Source: JARBUG01 sp035628915
GTDB lineage: Bacteria; Bacillota; Sulfobacillia; Symbiobacteriales; Symbiobacteriaceae
Assembly: GCA_035628915.1 (NCBI GenBank)
Contig: DASPIW010000044.1
Location: 62,001 to 126,000, forward strand
DNA length: 64,000 nucleotides
Reading direction: 5' to 3'
Translations under genes and position numbers: made by a program
Shown: piece after piece, positions 1-8,906 of the stretch
Position numbering within the stretch: the first letter of the stretch is position 1
Layout of the letters: each line of letters opens with the position of its first letter
The notes under the pieces: model-generated
What the model was told of the DNA's origin: nothing
What the model saw: only the letters and a program-made list of their open reading frames with translations
Databases searched by the model: none

Positions 1-1
1 T

Positions 2-2695
2 CACCCCGCCAGCCGCGGCCGGAACTGCCCAAAGGGCCCGGCCACCGTGACGCAGGTAACCAACCCCGACCGCATCCTCTACCCCTTGCGCCGCAAGGGG
101 CCGCGGGGCGCCGGGCAGTGGGAGCGGGTCAGCTGGGACGAAGCCCTGGATGACATCGCGCAGAAAATCCGGGCAGCCCTCCTGGCGGAGAAGCGTGACC
201 GGGTGGTCTACCACGTCGGGCGCCACGGCGAGGACGGCTTCGCCGAGCGGGTGCTGATGGCCTGGGGCGTCGACGGGCACAACTCGCACACCAACGTCTG
301 CTCCGCCGCCGCCCGCACCGGCTACAGCCTCTGGATGGGCTTCGACCGACCCATGCCCGACCATGCGGAAGCGAAGTTCATTCTGCTCATGTCCAGCCAC
401 CTCGAAGGCGGCCATTACTTCAACCCCCACGCCCAGCGCATCATCGAAGCCAAAATGAAGGGGACCAAGCTGGCGGTCATTGACACCCGGCTCTCCAACA
501 CGGCCTCCCGCGCGGACTGGTGGCTCTCGCCGTGGCCCGGCACCGAAGCCGGGATGCTCCTGGCCATCGCCCGGGAGCTGATTGCCCGGGGCGCCATCAA
601 CCGGGAGTTCCTGCGCCGCTGGGTCAACTGGGAGGAGTTCATGGCCGACCAGGGCTATCTCACGGCACTGGTGCAGCAGGGCTTCCTGCCCTCCCTCCCC
701 CCTGACGGCAGCTTCGACGCGTTCCTCTGGTGCCTGCGCCACATCTACGACGGCTACACGCCGCAGTGGGCGGCGGCGGAGTGCGGCATTGACGGTCAGG
801 TCATCGGCGAACTGGCCACGGAGATCGAACGCGCCGGAACTAGCTGGGCGAGCCACATCTGGCGCAGTGCAGCCCAGGGCCACCGGGGCGGCTGGATGGT
901 CGCCCGGGCGCTCTTCTTCCTGCACGTGCTGACCGGAGCCGTCGGGGTGCCGGGCTCCTGCCTGCCCGCCGGCTACAGCAAGTTCGTGCCCAAGCCCATG
1001 TCGATGCCGGAGCACCCGGCGGTCTGGAACGAGGCGCACTGGCCGAAGGAGTATCCGCTGGCGCACTTCGAGATGTCCTTCCTGCTGCCCCAGCTGATGG
1101 AGCAGCAGGATCATCGGGTCGACGTCTACTTCACCCGGGTATACAACCCCGTCTGGACCAACCCCGACGGCGCCACCTGGATCGAACTGCTGACGGAGAC
1201 CGACCGCATTGGCTGCCATGTGGCGCTGACGCCCACCTGGAGCGAAACGGCACAGTATGCCGACTACGTGCTGCCCATGGGGCTGGGCGCCGAGCGGCAC
1301 GACCTGCACTCGTTCGAGACGCACGCTGCCCAGTGGATTGGCTGGCGCCAGCCCGTACAGAAGGTGGCCGCCGAGCGGGCAGGCCGGTCGCCCGGCCTGA
1401 CCCGTGACACCAACCCTGGCGAGGTCTGGGAAGAAGTCGAAATGTGGATCGACCTCTCCTGGCGCATCGACCCGGACGGCGCCCTGGGTATTCGCAAGCA
1501 TTTCGAGTCGCCCTACCGCCCCGGCGAGAAAGTGACCACCGACGAATACTACGGCTGGATCTTCGAGCACTCGGTGCCCGGCCTGGCCGGCACCGCCGAT
1601 GCCGAAGGGCTGACGCCGCTGCAGTATATGAAGAAGTACGCATCCTACGAGATCACCCGGAACGTTTATGCCGAGTACGAACGGCCGTTGCCGCCGGAAG
1701 TGGCTGCCGCATCGGTGATGACGGACGGCGCCCTCTGGGCGGCGAAGGCGCCGCCCAAGACCAACCTACGCCCCACTCCCGGTCCGTTCAAGGGCAGCGA
1801 GGGCTTGGTCCGCACGGGCATCCTCGTCGACGGCGAGGCGAAGACCGGCTTCCCCACACCCTCGGGCCGCCTGGAGTTCTTCAGCACGGTGCTGTGTGAC
1901 TGGCGCTGGCCCGAGTACGCCATTCCTGTCTATCCCCGTACAGCATCTGAGCGGGAGGCGATGGTCCACATCACTTCGCAGGTGCATCATGTTGCGGTGG
2001 ACAACGCCAGGCAGGAGTATGTCCTGCTGCCCACATTCCGCCTGCCCACGCTGATCCACACCCGGAGCAACGGCGCCAAGTGGCTCTACGAAATCTCCCA
2101 CGTCAATCCCATTTGGGTCAACCCCGTGGATGCCGCCAAGCTCCGCATCAAGACCGGCGACCTGCTGAAAGTGGAGACGGAGATCGGCCACTTCGTTGAC
2201 CGGGTCTGGGTAACGGAGGGGATCCGGCCCGGCGTCATTGCCTGCTCCCACCACCTCGGGCGCTGGCGCCTGCACGAAGACCACGGCTCCGACCGGTGGA
2301 ACTCTTCGGTGGTCCGGCTGCAGAAGCAGGGTTCGACCTGGCGCATGGCGCAGGTCAAAGGCCCGGGGCCGTTCGCCTCGTCCGACCCCGACTCCTCCCG
2401 CATCTGGTGGGATGAAGGCGGCGTCCATCAGAATCTCACTTTCCCCGTGCAGCCCGACCCCATCAGCGGGGCACACTGCTGGCACCAGAAAGTGCGGCTC
2501 TCCGTACCCGGCCCCGACGAGGCCTACGCCGAGTGCGTGGTGGACACAGCCAAGTCCCGGGAGGTCTTCCGGCGGTGGCTGAAGCTGACCCGCCCCGCCC
2601 CCGGGCCGGACGGCACCCGGCGCCCTTATTGGATGCTGCGGCCCCTCAAGCCCCAGCCCGCCGCCTACCGCTTCCCTGAGGAGGGGAAGCGATGA
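2..2695 (+). CDS. Molybdopterin oxidoreductase catalytic subunit, 5' end outside the window
   Basis: Large subunit of the DMSO-reductase superfamily. The frame is open to the left edge, and the first visible codons read SRGRNCPKGPAT, the end of the N-terminal [4Fe-4S] segment. The GTG at 47 is therefore internal, not the start. A likely molybdenum ligand Cys lies in NVCSAAARTG. The C-terminal part (about 650-800 of the visible residues) has the MGD-binding domain, with motifs such as HTRSNGAKWL. The stop overlaps the start of a TauE/SafE exporter (ATGA), so the pair is translationally coupled. A sulfite-type exporter beside a Mo reductase suggests sulfur oxyanion chemistry (thiosulfate, tetrathionate or polysulfide), but arsenate or other substrates cannot be excluded. 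Confidence 0.9.
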   Translation, partial: HPASRGRNCPKGPATVTQVTNPDRILYPLRRKGPRGAGQWERVSWDEALDDIAQKIRAALLAEKRDRVVYHVGRHGEDGFAERVLMAWGVDGHNSHTNVCSAAARTGYSLWMGFDRPMPDHAEAKFILLMSSHLEGGHYFNPHAQRIIEAKMKGTKLAVIDTRLSNTASRADWWLSPWPGTEAGMLLAIARELIARGAINREFLRRWVNWEEFMADQGYLTALVQQGFLPSLPPDGSFDAFLWCLRHIYDGYTPQWAAAECGIDGQVIGELATEIERAGTSWASHIWRSAAQGHRGGWMVARALFFLHVLTGAVGVPGSCLPAGYSKFVPKPMSMPEHPAVWNEAHWPKEYPLAHFEMSFLLPQLMEQQDHRVDVYFTRVYNPVWTNPDGATWIELLTETDRIGCHVALTPTWSETAQYADYVLPMGLGAERHDLHSFETHAAQWIGWRQPVQKVAAERAGRSPGLTRDTNPGEVWEEVEMWIDLSWRIDPDGALGIRKHFESPYRPGEKVTTDEYYGWIFEHSVPGLAGTADAEGLTPLQYMKKYASYEITRNVYAEYERPLPPEVAAASVMTDGALWAAKAPPKTNLRPTPGPFKGSEGLVRTGILVDGEAKTGFPTPSGRLEFFSTVLCDWRWPEYAIPVYPRTASEREAMVHITSQVHHVAVDNARQEYVLLPTFRLPTLIHTRSNGAKWLYEISHVNPIWVNPVDAAKLRIKTGDLLKVETEIGHFVDRVWVTEGIRPGVIACSHHLGRWRLHEDHGSDRWNSSVVRLQKQGSTWRMAQVKGPGPFASSDPDSSRIWWDEGGVHQNLTFPVQPDPISGAHCWHQKVRLSVPGPDEAYAECVVDTAKSREVFRRWLKLTRPAPGPDGTRRPYWMLRPLKPQPAAYRFPEEGKR

Positions 2696-3504
2696 TCCTC
2701 GCCCTGTTGGTGGGCGCCGGCCTCGCCGTCGGCATGGTCGGGAGCCTCGTGGGCGTCGGCGGCGGCTTCATCGTCGTGCCCCTTTTAGTACTGGGCCTCG
2801 GGGTGGCGCCACGGGTCGCCGCGGGCACTTCGCTGCTCATGGTAACCGCGAACGCCCTGGTGGGCGCCCTGGCCCACGCCCGCCGGGGCCGGGTGGACTG
2901 GCTGGGCGCCATCTTCCTCACCGCCTGCGCGTACCCGGGCTCGTTTCTGGGCGCCTGGCTGGGCAGCCGCCTGGAGGCAGCGCTCTTCAACCTGATCTTC
3001 GGCGCCCTGCTGATCGGTCTCGGCCTCTTCATGGCCTATCGCACGTACCGGGACGGTGGGAGGGAGGCCGCGTCGCTCGAACCGCGCCGGCGGGGCCCCT
3101 TTCTCTGGGAACGAAACCTGACGCTGGAGGACGGCGTTCCTTACCGGTTCAGTTTCTCCGTGCCCCTCGCCGCAGCCGTGACCTTCTGCATTGCCGTGCT
3201 CGGCGGCATGCTCGGCATTGGCGGCGGGCCGATTCTGGTGCCGTTCCTGACCTTCGGCCTGGGCTATCCGATCCACGCGGCGGTGGCCACTTCACAGCTA
3301 AACATCGCATTCACATCGGCCGGGTCGGCGGCCATGTACGTTCACGGCGGCCACTTCCTGCCGGCGCACGCGGCGGCCCTGATTGCCGGCGTCCTGGCAG
3401 GGGCGCCCGTCGGGGCGTGGCTGTCGGGCCGGACCCGGGCCCGCAATCTGGCGTTCATCATGTCGGGGCTCCTGCTCTTGCTGGGGCTGAAGCTGACCCT
3501 GTGA
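2692..3504 (+). CDS. TauE/SafE (TSUP) family sulfite/organosulfonate exporter
   Basis: Polytopic inner-membrane protein of 270 residues with the duplicated architecture of the TSUP family: a Gly-rich first helix (VGSLVGVGGGFIVVPLLV) and a second copy near residue 165 (GGMLGIGGGPILVPFL). It probably exports sulfite or a related small sulfur anion. The ATG overlaps the upstream stop by four bases, so it is co-translated with the Mo oxidoreductase. That fits removal of a sulfur product of the enzyme. The substrate is inferred from family and context only. Confidence 0.88.
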   Translation: MILALLVGAGLAVGMVGSLVGVGGGFIVVPLLVLGLGVAPRVAAGTSLLMVTANALVGALAHARRGRVDWLGAIFLTACAYPGSFLGAWLGSRLEAALFNLIFGALLIGLGLFMAYRTYRDGGREAASLEPRRRGPFLWERNLTLEDGVPYRFSFSVPLAAAVTFCIAVLGGMLGIGGGPILVPFLTFGLGYPIHAAVATSQLNIAFTSAGSAAMYVHGGHFLPAHAAALIAGVLAGAPVGAWLSGRTRARNLAFIMSGLLLLLGLKLTL

Positions 3505-3513
3505 GGCGCACAA

Positions 3514-3548
3514 AAGACTCCCGTGCGCTGCCGGCGCACGGGAGTCAT
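3514..3548. terminator. Bidirectional intrinsic terminator
   Basis: Perfect 13-bp stem (3516-3528 with 3534-3546) and a 5-base loop between convergent genes. On minus it is followed by TTTT, so it best serves the small membrane gene at 3548-3760 and possibly the whole phn operon. Confidence 0.8.
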
Positions 3549-3760
3549 CATTCAGTCGCTGCTGTCGCTGCCGCTGTGGTCGCTCCATGAGCCGCAGCAC
3601 TCGCCAGGAGCTTCAGGCCGAGCAGAACCGCGGCCAGGAAGAGCGCAATCACCACGGCCCAGAAGTTCAGACACAGCCAGGGAACGACCAGAGTCAGGAA
3701 GAGATAGATCAGAACCGCGAGTACGAGGAACTTCAGGAGACCCCGCTGCCAATACGGCAC
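3548..3760 (-). CDS. Small two-helix membrane protein of unknown function
   Basis: About 70 residues beginning MPYWQRGLLKF, with two hydrophobic helices (roughly 8-27 and 30-52) and an Ala/Thr-rich tail. I chose the GTG at 3760 because AAGGGGGGAG lies about six bases upstream; an in-frame ATG at 3793 would put that site inside the gene. It sits 56 bp after the last phn permease gene in the same direction and ends at a strong terminator, so it may be the last gene of that operon. I do not recognise the family. Confidence 0.6.
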   Translation of the reverse strand: MPYWQRGLLKFLVLAVLIYLFLTLVVPWLCLNFWAVVIALFLAAVLLGLKLLASAAAHGATTAAATAATE

Positions 3761-3816
3761 GTTTTCTCCCCCCTTCGTTCCATTGCTATGCAACGGAAAG
3801 CAAGAGGGACACGCAC

Positions 3817-4608
3817 CTACACGAGCTTCTTGCGCAGCCAGCCCGAGCCCACGTCGATGATGGTGACCACCACGATGATGCCGAGCAGGATGATGCCCAC
3901 CCGGTCCCAGACCCGCTGCTGGATCGCGAAGATCAGGTCCGTGCCGATGCCGCCGGCGCCGACGATACCGAGGATCGTCGCCGCGCGGGAGTTGATCTCA
4001 AAGCGGTACAGGGCGTAGCTGGAGAACTCAGGCAGCACCTGGGGAATCACGCCGAACCAGATCTGCTGGATCCGGTTGGCGCCGACGGAGAGCATTGCCT
4101 CGGTCGGCCCCCGGTCGATCGCCTCGACCGACTCGGCGTAGAGCTTGCCAATCATGCCGATGGAGTGGATGCCCATCGCCATAATGCCGGCGAGCGGGCC
4201 GGGGCCCACGCCTTTGATGAAGATAATCGCCAGGATGATCTCCGGGAACGCCCGGATGGCATTGAGCAGAAACTTGCCGAAGTAGGAGAACTTCTTGCCC
4301 ATATTGCGGGCGGCCAGGAAGCCGAAGGGAACGGCCAGAACCGAGGCCAGCAGCGTGCCCAGCAGGGCCATCTGGACCGTCTCCAGCAGCTTGAGCGCCA
4401 GGCTGGGCGTGTAGGCCCAGTCAGGGTGGAACATCAAATCCAGGATCCTCACGCTCTGCGGGATCGTCTGCCGCCAGTCCAGCGTATACGTCTTGAGGCC
4501 GGCCCCGGCCCAATAGAGAACGGCCAGCACCACCAGTGTAAAGAACCCGGGAGCCCACCGGCGCCACCAGGGCAGCGGCGCCAGTCCAACGTTGCGCGCC
4601 GCTGTCAT
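3817..4608 (-). CDS. phnE: Phosphonate-type ABC transporter permease (second PhnE)
   Basis: Inner-membrane permease of a phosphonate/phosphite-type importer, 263 residues. It has the binding-protein-dependent permease fold and an EAA loop (EAMLSVGANRIQQ) followed by GVIPQVLPEF, characteristic of PhnE. I chose the ATG at 4608 because it overlaps the stop of the upstream permease gene (ATGA); the in-frame extension to 4653 would lie inside that gene. With the paralogous permease it would form a heterodimer powered by PhnC. No C-P lyase genes are nearby, so the substrate (phosphonate, phosphite, hypophosphite) is open. Confidence 0.92.
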   Translation of the reverse strand: MTAARNVGLAPLPWWRRWAPGFFTLVVLAVLYWAGAGLKTYTLDWRQTIPQSVRILDLMFHPDWAYTPSLALKLLETVQMALLGTLLASVLAVPFGFLAARNMGKKFSYFGKFLLNAIRAFPEIILAIIFIKGVGPGPLAGIMAMGIHSIGMIGKLYAESVEAIDRGPTEAMLSVGANRIQQIWFGVIPQVLPEFSSYALYRFEINSRAATILGIVGAGGIGTDLIFAIQQRVWDRVGIILLGIIVVVTIIDVGSGWLRKKLV

Positions 4609-5552
4609 ATTAACCGCTCCCTCACTTTCGTGCTGATAAAGTCCATCGCCCACACGATCACCAACATCACAACGACGATGGCGCCGACGTTGCGGTAGCG
4701 CATGTACGTCAGTTCCGTGTTGAAGAGCACGCCGATGCCGCCGGCGCCGACCAGGCCCAGAATCGTCGAGGCGCGCACGTCAATTTCCAGGACGTAGAGC
4801 GCGTAGGCAAGGAACTGCGGCAGCACCTGCGGAACGACGCCGTAGCGGATTTGCTGAAACCGGTTGGCCCCGCAGGCCTGCATCGCTTCCAGGGGGCCGG
4901 GGTCGATGGTCTCGACCGATTCCGAGAGCAACTTGGCGTTCAGGCCAAAGGAGAAGATGCCGAGGGCGATGACGCCCGGCAGGGCCCCGGCGCCCAGGGC
5001 ACCGGCGAGCAGGGCCGCCCAGACCAGATCCGGCACCGTGCGGATCAGGTTCAGCATGATGCGGACAGTCCAGTAGACGATCTTGCTTCTGACCAGGTTG
5101 CGGGCCGCGAGCAGGCTGAACGGAACAGCCAGGAGCGCACCAAAGAACGCGCCCAGGATTGCCATGCGGAAGGTGTCGAGCAAGGGGTCCTTGATCTCGT
5201 TGAGGTACTCCACCTGACTGGTCAGGTAATGCGGGACGTAGACATACAAGACCTTGCCGTCTTCGCAGACCGCCTTGACTTTTGCGGGGTCGGGCTTGGC
5301 GATGGGATCATCGTCGCCCCAGGCGGTGTTTGCGTCTTTACAGGTCTGCACCCGGTGGAACGGGCCGAGGCGGATCACCAGATCGCCCATGGCTTTCCAG
5401 GTGTCGCCGCTGGTAAACTGCCCGGGGGCAATCCGCAAGCTGCTGGAGCACCAGGCGTACACCAGCACCAGCGCCAGAATCGTCACGGCGGACTTCAGCC
5501 AGCCCATGCGGGCCAGTTTTTCTTTCGGGCCGCTGTCAGGAGGCGTCATCAT
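4605..5552 (-). CDS. phnE: Phosphonate-type ABC transporter permease (first PhnE, with extracytoplasmic insert)
   Basis: 315-residue PhnE-family permease. It has one N-terminal helix (about 18-36), then a roughly 80-residue hydrophilic insert with two Cys (QTCKDAN and KAVCEDG) before the conserved permease core, and an EAA loop (EAMQACGANRFQQ). The insert, absent from the neighbouring PhnE, probably lies outside the membrane and could carry a disulfide. Start and stop overlap those of phnC and the second phnE by four bases each, giving tight translational coupling. Confidence 0.92.
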   Translation of the reverse strand: MMTPPDSGPKEKLARMGWLKSAVTILALVLVYAWCSSSLRIAPGQFTSGDTWKAMGDLVIRLGPFHRVQTCKDANTAWGDDDPIAKPDPAKVKAVCEDGKVLYVYVPHYLTSQVEYLNEIKDPLLDTFRMAILGAFFGALLAVPFSLLAARNLVRSKIVYWTVRIMLNLIRTVPDLVWAALLAGALGAGALPGVIALGIFSFGLNAKLLSESVETIDPGPLEAMQACGANRFQQIRYGVVPQVLPQFLAYALYVLEIDVRASTILGLVGAGGIGVLFNTELTYMRYRNVGAIVVVMLVIVWAMDFISTKVRERLI

Positions 5553-6331
5553 GCTCCCTCCCGAACGGCGCCGGCCCGGGTATCCTCAGGCCGGATCTTG
5601 CGGCCGTATATCTCCTCGAAGGTCTGCTCGGTCACATCTTTGGCCGGGCCGTCGAAGACGATGTCGCCCGCCCGCATGCCGATGATGCGGTCGGCGTATT
5701 CCTGTGCCATATCGATAAAGTGCAGGTTGACGAACGTGGTGATCTTGTCCTCGCGGTTAATCCGCTTCAGGTCCCGCAGGACGGAATGGGACGTGGGCGG
5801 GTCGAGCGAGGCGACGGGCTCGTCGGCCAGCATGATCTTCGGCTTCTGGCAGAGCGCCCGCGCGATGGAGACGCGCTGCTGCTGGCCGCCGGAGAGGGCA
5901 TCTGCCCGGTTGTACAGCTTTTCGGGAATGCCGACGCGCTCGAGGCAGCGCTTGGCCAGTTCGATATCATCATGCGACCACATGCCCAGCAGGCTCCGCA
6001 TGGTGCCCGTATGGCCGAGGCGGCCAGCCAGCACGTTCTGGAGCACGGAGGAGCGCTTGACGAGGTTGAACGACTGGAAGATCATGCCCACCTGCGTACG
6101 CCAGCGGCGGAGTTCGGCGTCGCTCATTTTGGTCACGTCCTGGCCAAAGGCCAGCAGCTGACCGGCAGTGGGCTCCACGAGCCGGTTGATGCAGCGAATC
6201 AGCGTCGATTTGCCGGCGCCGGACAAGCCAACGATCACGATGAATTCGCCTTCGTTGACCGTCAGGTTCACGTTCTTGAGCGCCTTCGTCCCGTCGGGGA
6301 ACGTCTTGGCGATGTTTTTGAACTGAAGCAC
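5549..6331 (-). CDS. phnC: Phosphonate-type ABC transporter ATP-binding protein
   Basis: 260-residue ABC ATPase energising the PhnE permeases. Walker A GLSGAGKST, signature LSGGQQQRVSIARAL and Walker B IMLADEPVASLDP are intact. The start is a GTG at 6331 preceded by GGGAGGGG. It overlaps the first phnE by four bases. It is separated from phnD by a 214-bp leader with tandem repeats and a 12-bp hairpin, which may set a lower level for the membrane components than for the binding protein. Confidence 0.94.
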   Translation of the reverse strand: MLQFKNIAKTFPDGTKALKNVNLTVNEGEFIVIVGLSGAGKSTLIRCINRLVEPTAGQLLAFGQDVTKMSDAELRRWRTQVGMIFQSFNLVKRSSVLQNVLAGRLGHTGTMRSLLGMWSHDDIELAKRCLERVGIPEKLYNRADALSGGQQQRVSIARALCQKPKIMLADEPVASLDPPTSHSVLRDLKRINREDKITTFVNLHFIDMAQEYADRIIGMRAGDIVFDGPAKDVTEQTFEEIYGRKIRPEDTRAGAVREGA

Positions 6332-6355
6332 AGGTTCACGCCCCTCCCGATGAGT

Positions 6356-6385
6356 GCGCCCCGTGACCCTGCAGTCACGGGGCGC
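6356..6385. terminator. Intercistronic hairpin between phnD and phnC
   Basis: Perfect 12-bp GC-rich stem (6356-6367 with 6374-6385) and a six-base loop, 25 bases upstream of the phnC start. There is no T-run in the minus direction, so it may be an mRNA-stabilising or attenuating hairpin rather than a full terminator. Confidence 0.55.
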
Positions 6386-6402
6386 CTGTGCTCGGTGACT
6401 AG

Positions 6403-6538
6403 TCTAGTGCGGCGCCGCACAGCGGCGAGGCCGCACGGCACCCGTAAATGGCGCGTCAGCGCCGAGAAGGTCTAGTGCGGCGCCGCACAGCGGCGGGGCC
6501 GCACGGCACCCGTAAATGGTGCGTCAGCGCCGAGAAGG
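6403..6538. repeat. Tandem duplication of a 68-bp palindrome-rich unit
   Basis: Two adjacent 68-bp copies (6403-6470 and 6471-6538) that appear to differ at two positions. Each has a perfect 14-bp palindrome (GTGCGGCGCCGCAC) and a GGCGC/GCGCC mini-hairpin, lost in part in the second copy. It begins just after the phnD stop, in the phnD-phnC intercistronic region. Confidence 0.85.
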
Positions 6539-6545
6539 GGACCGA

Positions 6546-7559
6546 TTACTTCTTGGTCTTGGACAGCTCGCCCTTGATGTCGACGCCCATGTTCTTGGCC
6601 ATGTCGCGCACGACGTTGTAGTCGGCGTCGTTGCCCTCGACCAGGCCGTCGATGGTGTAGAGGTCCTTCAGGACCTTCTTGCCTTCTTCGGTCTGGGAGA
6701 AGTCAAGCAGCGCCTTCTTGATCTGGTCGACGAAGTCGGCGGGCAGGTCCTTGCGGACGGAGACGGTGTCGTTGGGGATGGGGTTGGTGTAGGCGACGGG
6801 GATCAGCTTCGTCTTGACGTCGGGCAGTTCCTTAAGGAGGTTGTCGCGCACGTCTTCAAACGTCCAGCTGGCGTCGGCACCCTTGTTGTAGACGAGCTTG
6901 GCGGCAGCGTCATGCTGGCCGGCCTGGATGACGTCGGTGAAGAACTTGCCTTTTTCGATGTCGACGCCGGCGCCCTTCATGAAGGAAGCGGGGAAGAGGT
7001 AGCCGGAGGTGGAAGCGGCGTCAACGAAGGCCAGCTTCTTGCCCTTGAGGGCGTTGAAAGTGGCGGCGCACTTGGGGTCTTTCGCCAGGTCGCAGACGGG
7101 GATGTTGTCTTCCGCCCGGACGGTCAGCTGCGCCCGGTACGTCGCGCTGCCCTTGCGGACGGACTTCAGGAGAACCTTGGCGCCGTAGTCGCCGCTGGCC
7201 ATCACATAGCCCAGGGGGTTGAGCCAGCCGACGTCGACCTTGCCGGAGCCCATCGCTTCAATAACGCCGACGAAGTTGGTGCCGACGAACGTCTTTACAG
7301 GCATGCCGAGGGCCTTGGAGAGATAATCTTCCATGGGCTTGACCTTGGACTCGATGCCGGCGGCATCCTGTGACGGCACGAAGCCGACGGTCAGGAGGTC
7401 AGGCTTCTTCGGGGTGGGGGCGGCAGGAGCGGGAGCGGGAGCGGCTGCTTTCTGTTCCGTGGCCGGGGCAGCGGGTTTCTCGGTCTTCGCACCGCCGCAG
7501 CCTGCGAGCAGGGCCAGGGAAAGGGACAGGGCCACCGTGAGAGCCATCAAGCGCTTCAT
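6546..7559 (-). CDS. phnD: Phosphonate-type ABC transporter substrate-binding lipoprotein
   Basis: 337-residue PhnD/SsuA-like periplasmic-binding-fold protein anchored as a lipoprotein: a hydrophobic signal ends in a lipobox with Cys21 (LLAGC), followed by an Ala/Pro/Lys linker. The mature domain has GFVPSQDAAGIESK near its start and the family segment DVGWLNPLGYV. It is the first gene of the phn operon and delivers substrate to the two PhnE permeases. AGGAGGTACGTCAC precedes the ATG. Confidence 0.93.
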   Translation of the reverse strand: MKRLMALTVALSLSLALLAGCGGAKTEKPAAPATEQKAAAPAPAPAAPTPKKPDLLTVGFVPSQDAAGIESKVKPMEDYLSKALGMPVKTFVGTNFVGVIEAMGSGKVDVGWLNPLGYVMASGDYGAKVLLKSVRKGSATYRAQLTVRAEDNIPVCDLAKDPKCAATFNALKGKKLAFVDAASTSGYLFPASFMKGAGVDIEKGKFFTDVIQAGQHDAAAKLVYNKGADASWTFEDVRDNLLKELPDVKTKLIPVAYTNPIPNDTVSVRKDLPADFVDQIKKALLDFSQTEEGKKVLKDLYTIDGLVEGNDADYNVVRDMAKNMGVDIKGELSKTKK

Positions 7560-7707
7560 GTGTGACGTACCTCCTGCGATCTCTGTGTGTACCCTTCGGG
7601 TGCCAGTCCAGTTGTTTCGGTAAGTAACACCAGACCAAAATTTCGCTATGCGAGCGACATTCCCTGCTGATTTTCATCCCATTTCGCGCGATCAAGACCG
7701 CACCTTT

Positions 7708-7735
7708 TTGATCCGTGATCGTATATGCATATAGA
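7708..7735 (+). promoter_or_regulatory. Candidate sigma-A promoter for the ferredoxin-NADP reductase gene
   Basis: TTGATC at 7708-7713 and TATAGA at 7730-7735 with a 16-base spacer, about 60 bases before the start. A 12-bp palindrome (TATATGCATATA) overlaps the -10 region. Confidence 0.45.
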
Positions 7736-7791
7736 AAGCCGGGCGAAGGCTTTGCACTCCGTGTTACATAGAGACTTTGCGTTAGGAAAGG

Positions 7792-8814
7792 ATGGATGCC
7801 GCTTTGTCTGGGGAGCGGGAGGTTTTCGATATCATCATCGTGGGGGCTGGTCCGACGGGGTTGTTCGGCGTCTTCTATGCGGGCATGCGGGGCATGAAAA
7901 CCAAGGTGATCGAAGCGTTGCCGGATGTCGGAGGGCAGTTGGCGGCGCTCTATCCGGAGAAAGAGATCTTCGATGTGGCGGGTTTCCCGAGGGTCGGGGC
8001 CAAAAAGCTGGTAGAGCTGTGCAAGGAGCAGGCTGACCACGCCAATCCGGAGGCGGTCTACGCCCTCGGTCAGCGGGTTGAAGCGCTGAACCGGCTGGAT
8101 GACGGGACGATCGAACTGACCACGCACACCGGGCAGCGCCACTTTGGTCGCTGCGTGCTGATTACGGCCGGCATCGGGGCGTTCGAGCCGAATCGGGTTC
8201 CGAATGAATCGGTCCGGGCGTACGAGCAGAAGGGTGTGTTCTATAGCGTGGTCAACCTGCCGCAGTTCGCAGGCAAGGACGCCCTGGTGGTGGGCGGCGG
8301 CGACTCGGCGGTCGACTACGCCCTGATGCTGGAGCCCATCGCCCGGTCGGTTACGCTCATTCACCGGCGGGACGGGTTCCGTGCCCACGAAGAGAGCCTG
8401 AGAAAACTGGCCGGGTCCAAAGTACACGTACAGACCTTCTATGAACTGCGGTCCATCAGCGGCGACGGCAGTTGGGTAAACGAAGCGGTCATCTTCGACA
8501 ACCGCACGGGCGAGGAGACGCACCTGCACGTGGATTATGTGATTCTGGGCACGGGGTTCAAGGCATCGCTGGGTCATATGCTGGACTGGGGACTGGCCAT
8601 CGAACACAAGAAGCAGATCGTCACCAATTCCAAAGGCGAGACGAACATTCCCGGCGTATACGCCGCCGGCGACGTGGCCTGGTACCCGGGCAAACTGCGT
8701 CTGATCGCCACCGGTTTCGGCGAGGCAGCCACGGCCGTCAACAACGCCAAAGCGTTCATCGACCCCGGCTCGGCCGCCTTCCCGGGCCACTCCTCCGAAG
8801 TGAGCCACAAGTAG
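7792..8814 (+). CDS. Ferredoxin-NADP reductase, thioredoxin-reductase-like (YumC type)
   Basis: Cytoplasmic FAD/NADPH flavoenzyme of 340 residues that moves electrons between NADPH and ferredoxin. It has the FAD motif IIIVGAGPTGLFG near residue 13, the NADPH motif VVGGGDSAVDYA near 165 and the second FAD site GVYAAGDVA near 290. The redox CxxC of true thioredoxin reductases is absent, which marks the type 2 ferredoxin-NADP reductase. AGGAAAGG directly abuts the ATG at 7792, so a TTG at 7804 with better spacing is a possible alternative start. Confidence 0.92.
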   Translation: MDAALSGEREVFDIIIVGAGPTGLFGVFYAGMRGMKTKVIEALPDVGGQLAALYPEKEIFDVAGFPRVGAKKLVELCKEQADHANPEAVYALGQRVEALNRLDDGTIELTTHTGQRHFGRCVLITAGIGAFEPNRVPNESVRAYEQKGVFYSVVNLPQFAGKDALVVGGGDSAVDYALMLEPIARSVTLIHRRDGFRAHEESLRKLAGSKVHVQTFYELRSISGDGSWVNEAVIFDNRTGEETHLHVDYVILGTGFKASLGHMLDWGLAIEHKKQIVTNSKGETNIPGVYAAGDVAWYPGKLRLIATGFGEAATAVNNAKAFIDPGSAAFPGHSSEVSHK

Positions 8815-8841
8815 TCTGTAAGACGCGATCCTGACACGCGG

Positions 8842-8870
8842 TGGACAAAGGCCCCGGGGTCGGGCATAAT
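8842..8870 (+). promoter_or_regulatory. Candidate sigma-A promoter for the HAD-like gene
   Basis: TGGACA (8842-8847), 17-base spacer, CATAAT (8865-8870). It places transcription start near 8877 and so supports the ATG at 8907 as the start of the next gene. Confidence 0.6.
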
Positions 8871-8906
8871 GAGGTCACGAGACCGCAAACCCGGGGGTGG
8901 ATCCAA

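Noticed and set aside
47..2695. GTG at 47 as the start of the molybdopterin oxidoreductase
   Set aside because: The frame is open to base 2 and the upstream codons encode the conserved CxKG end of the iron-sulfur segment, so the real start is outside the window.
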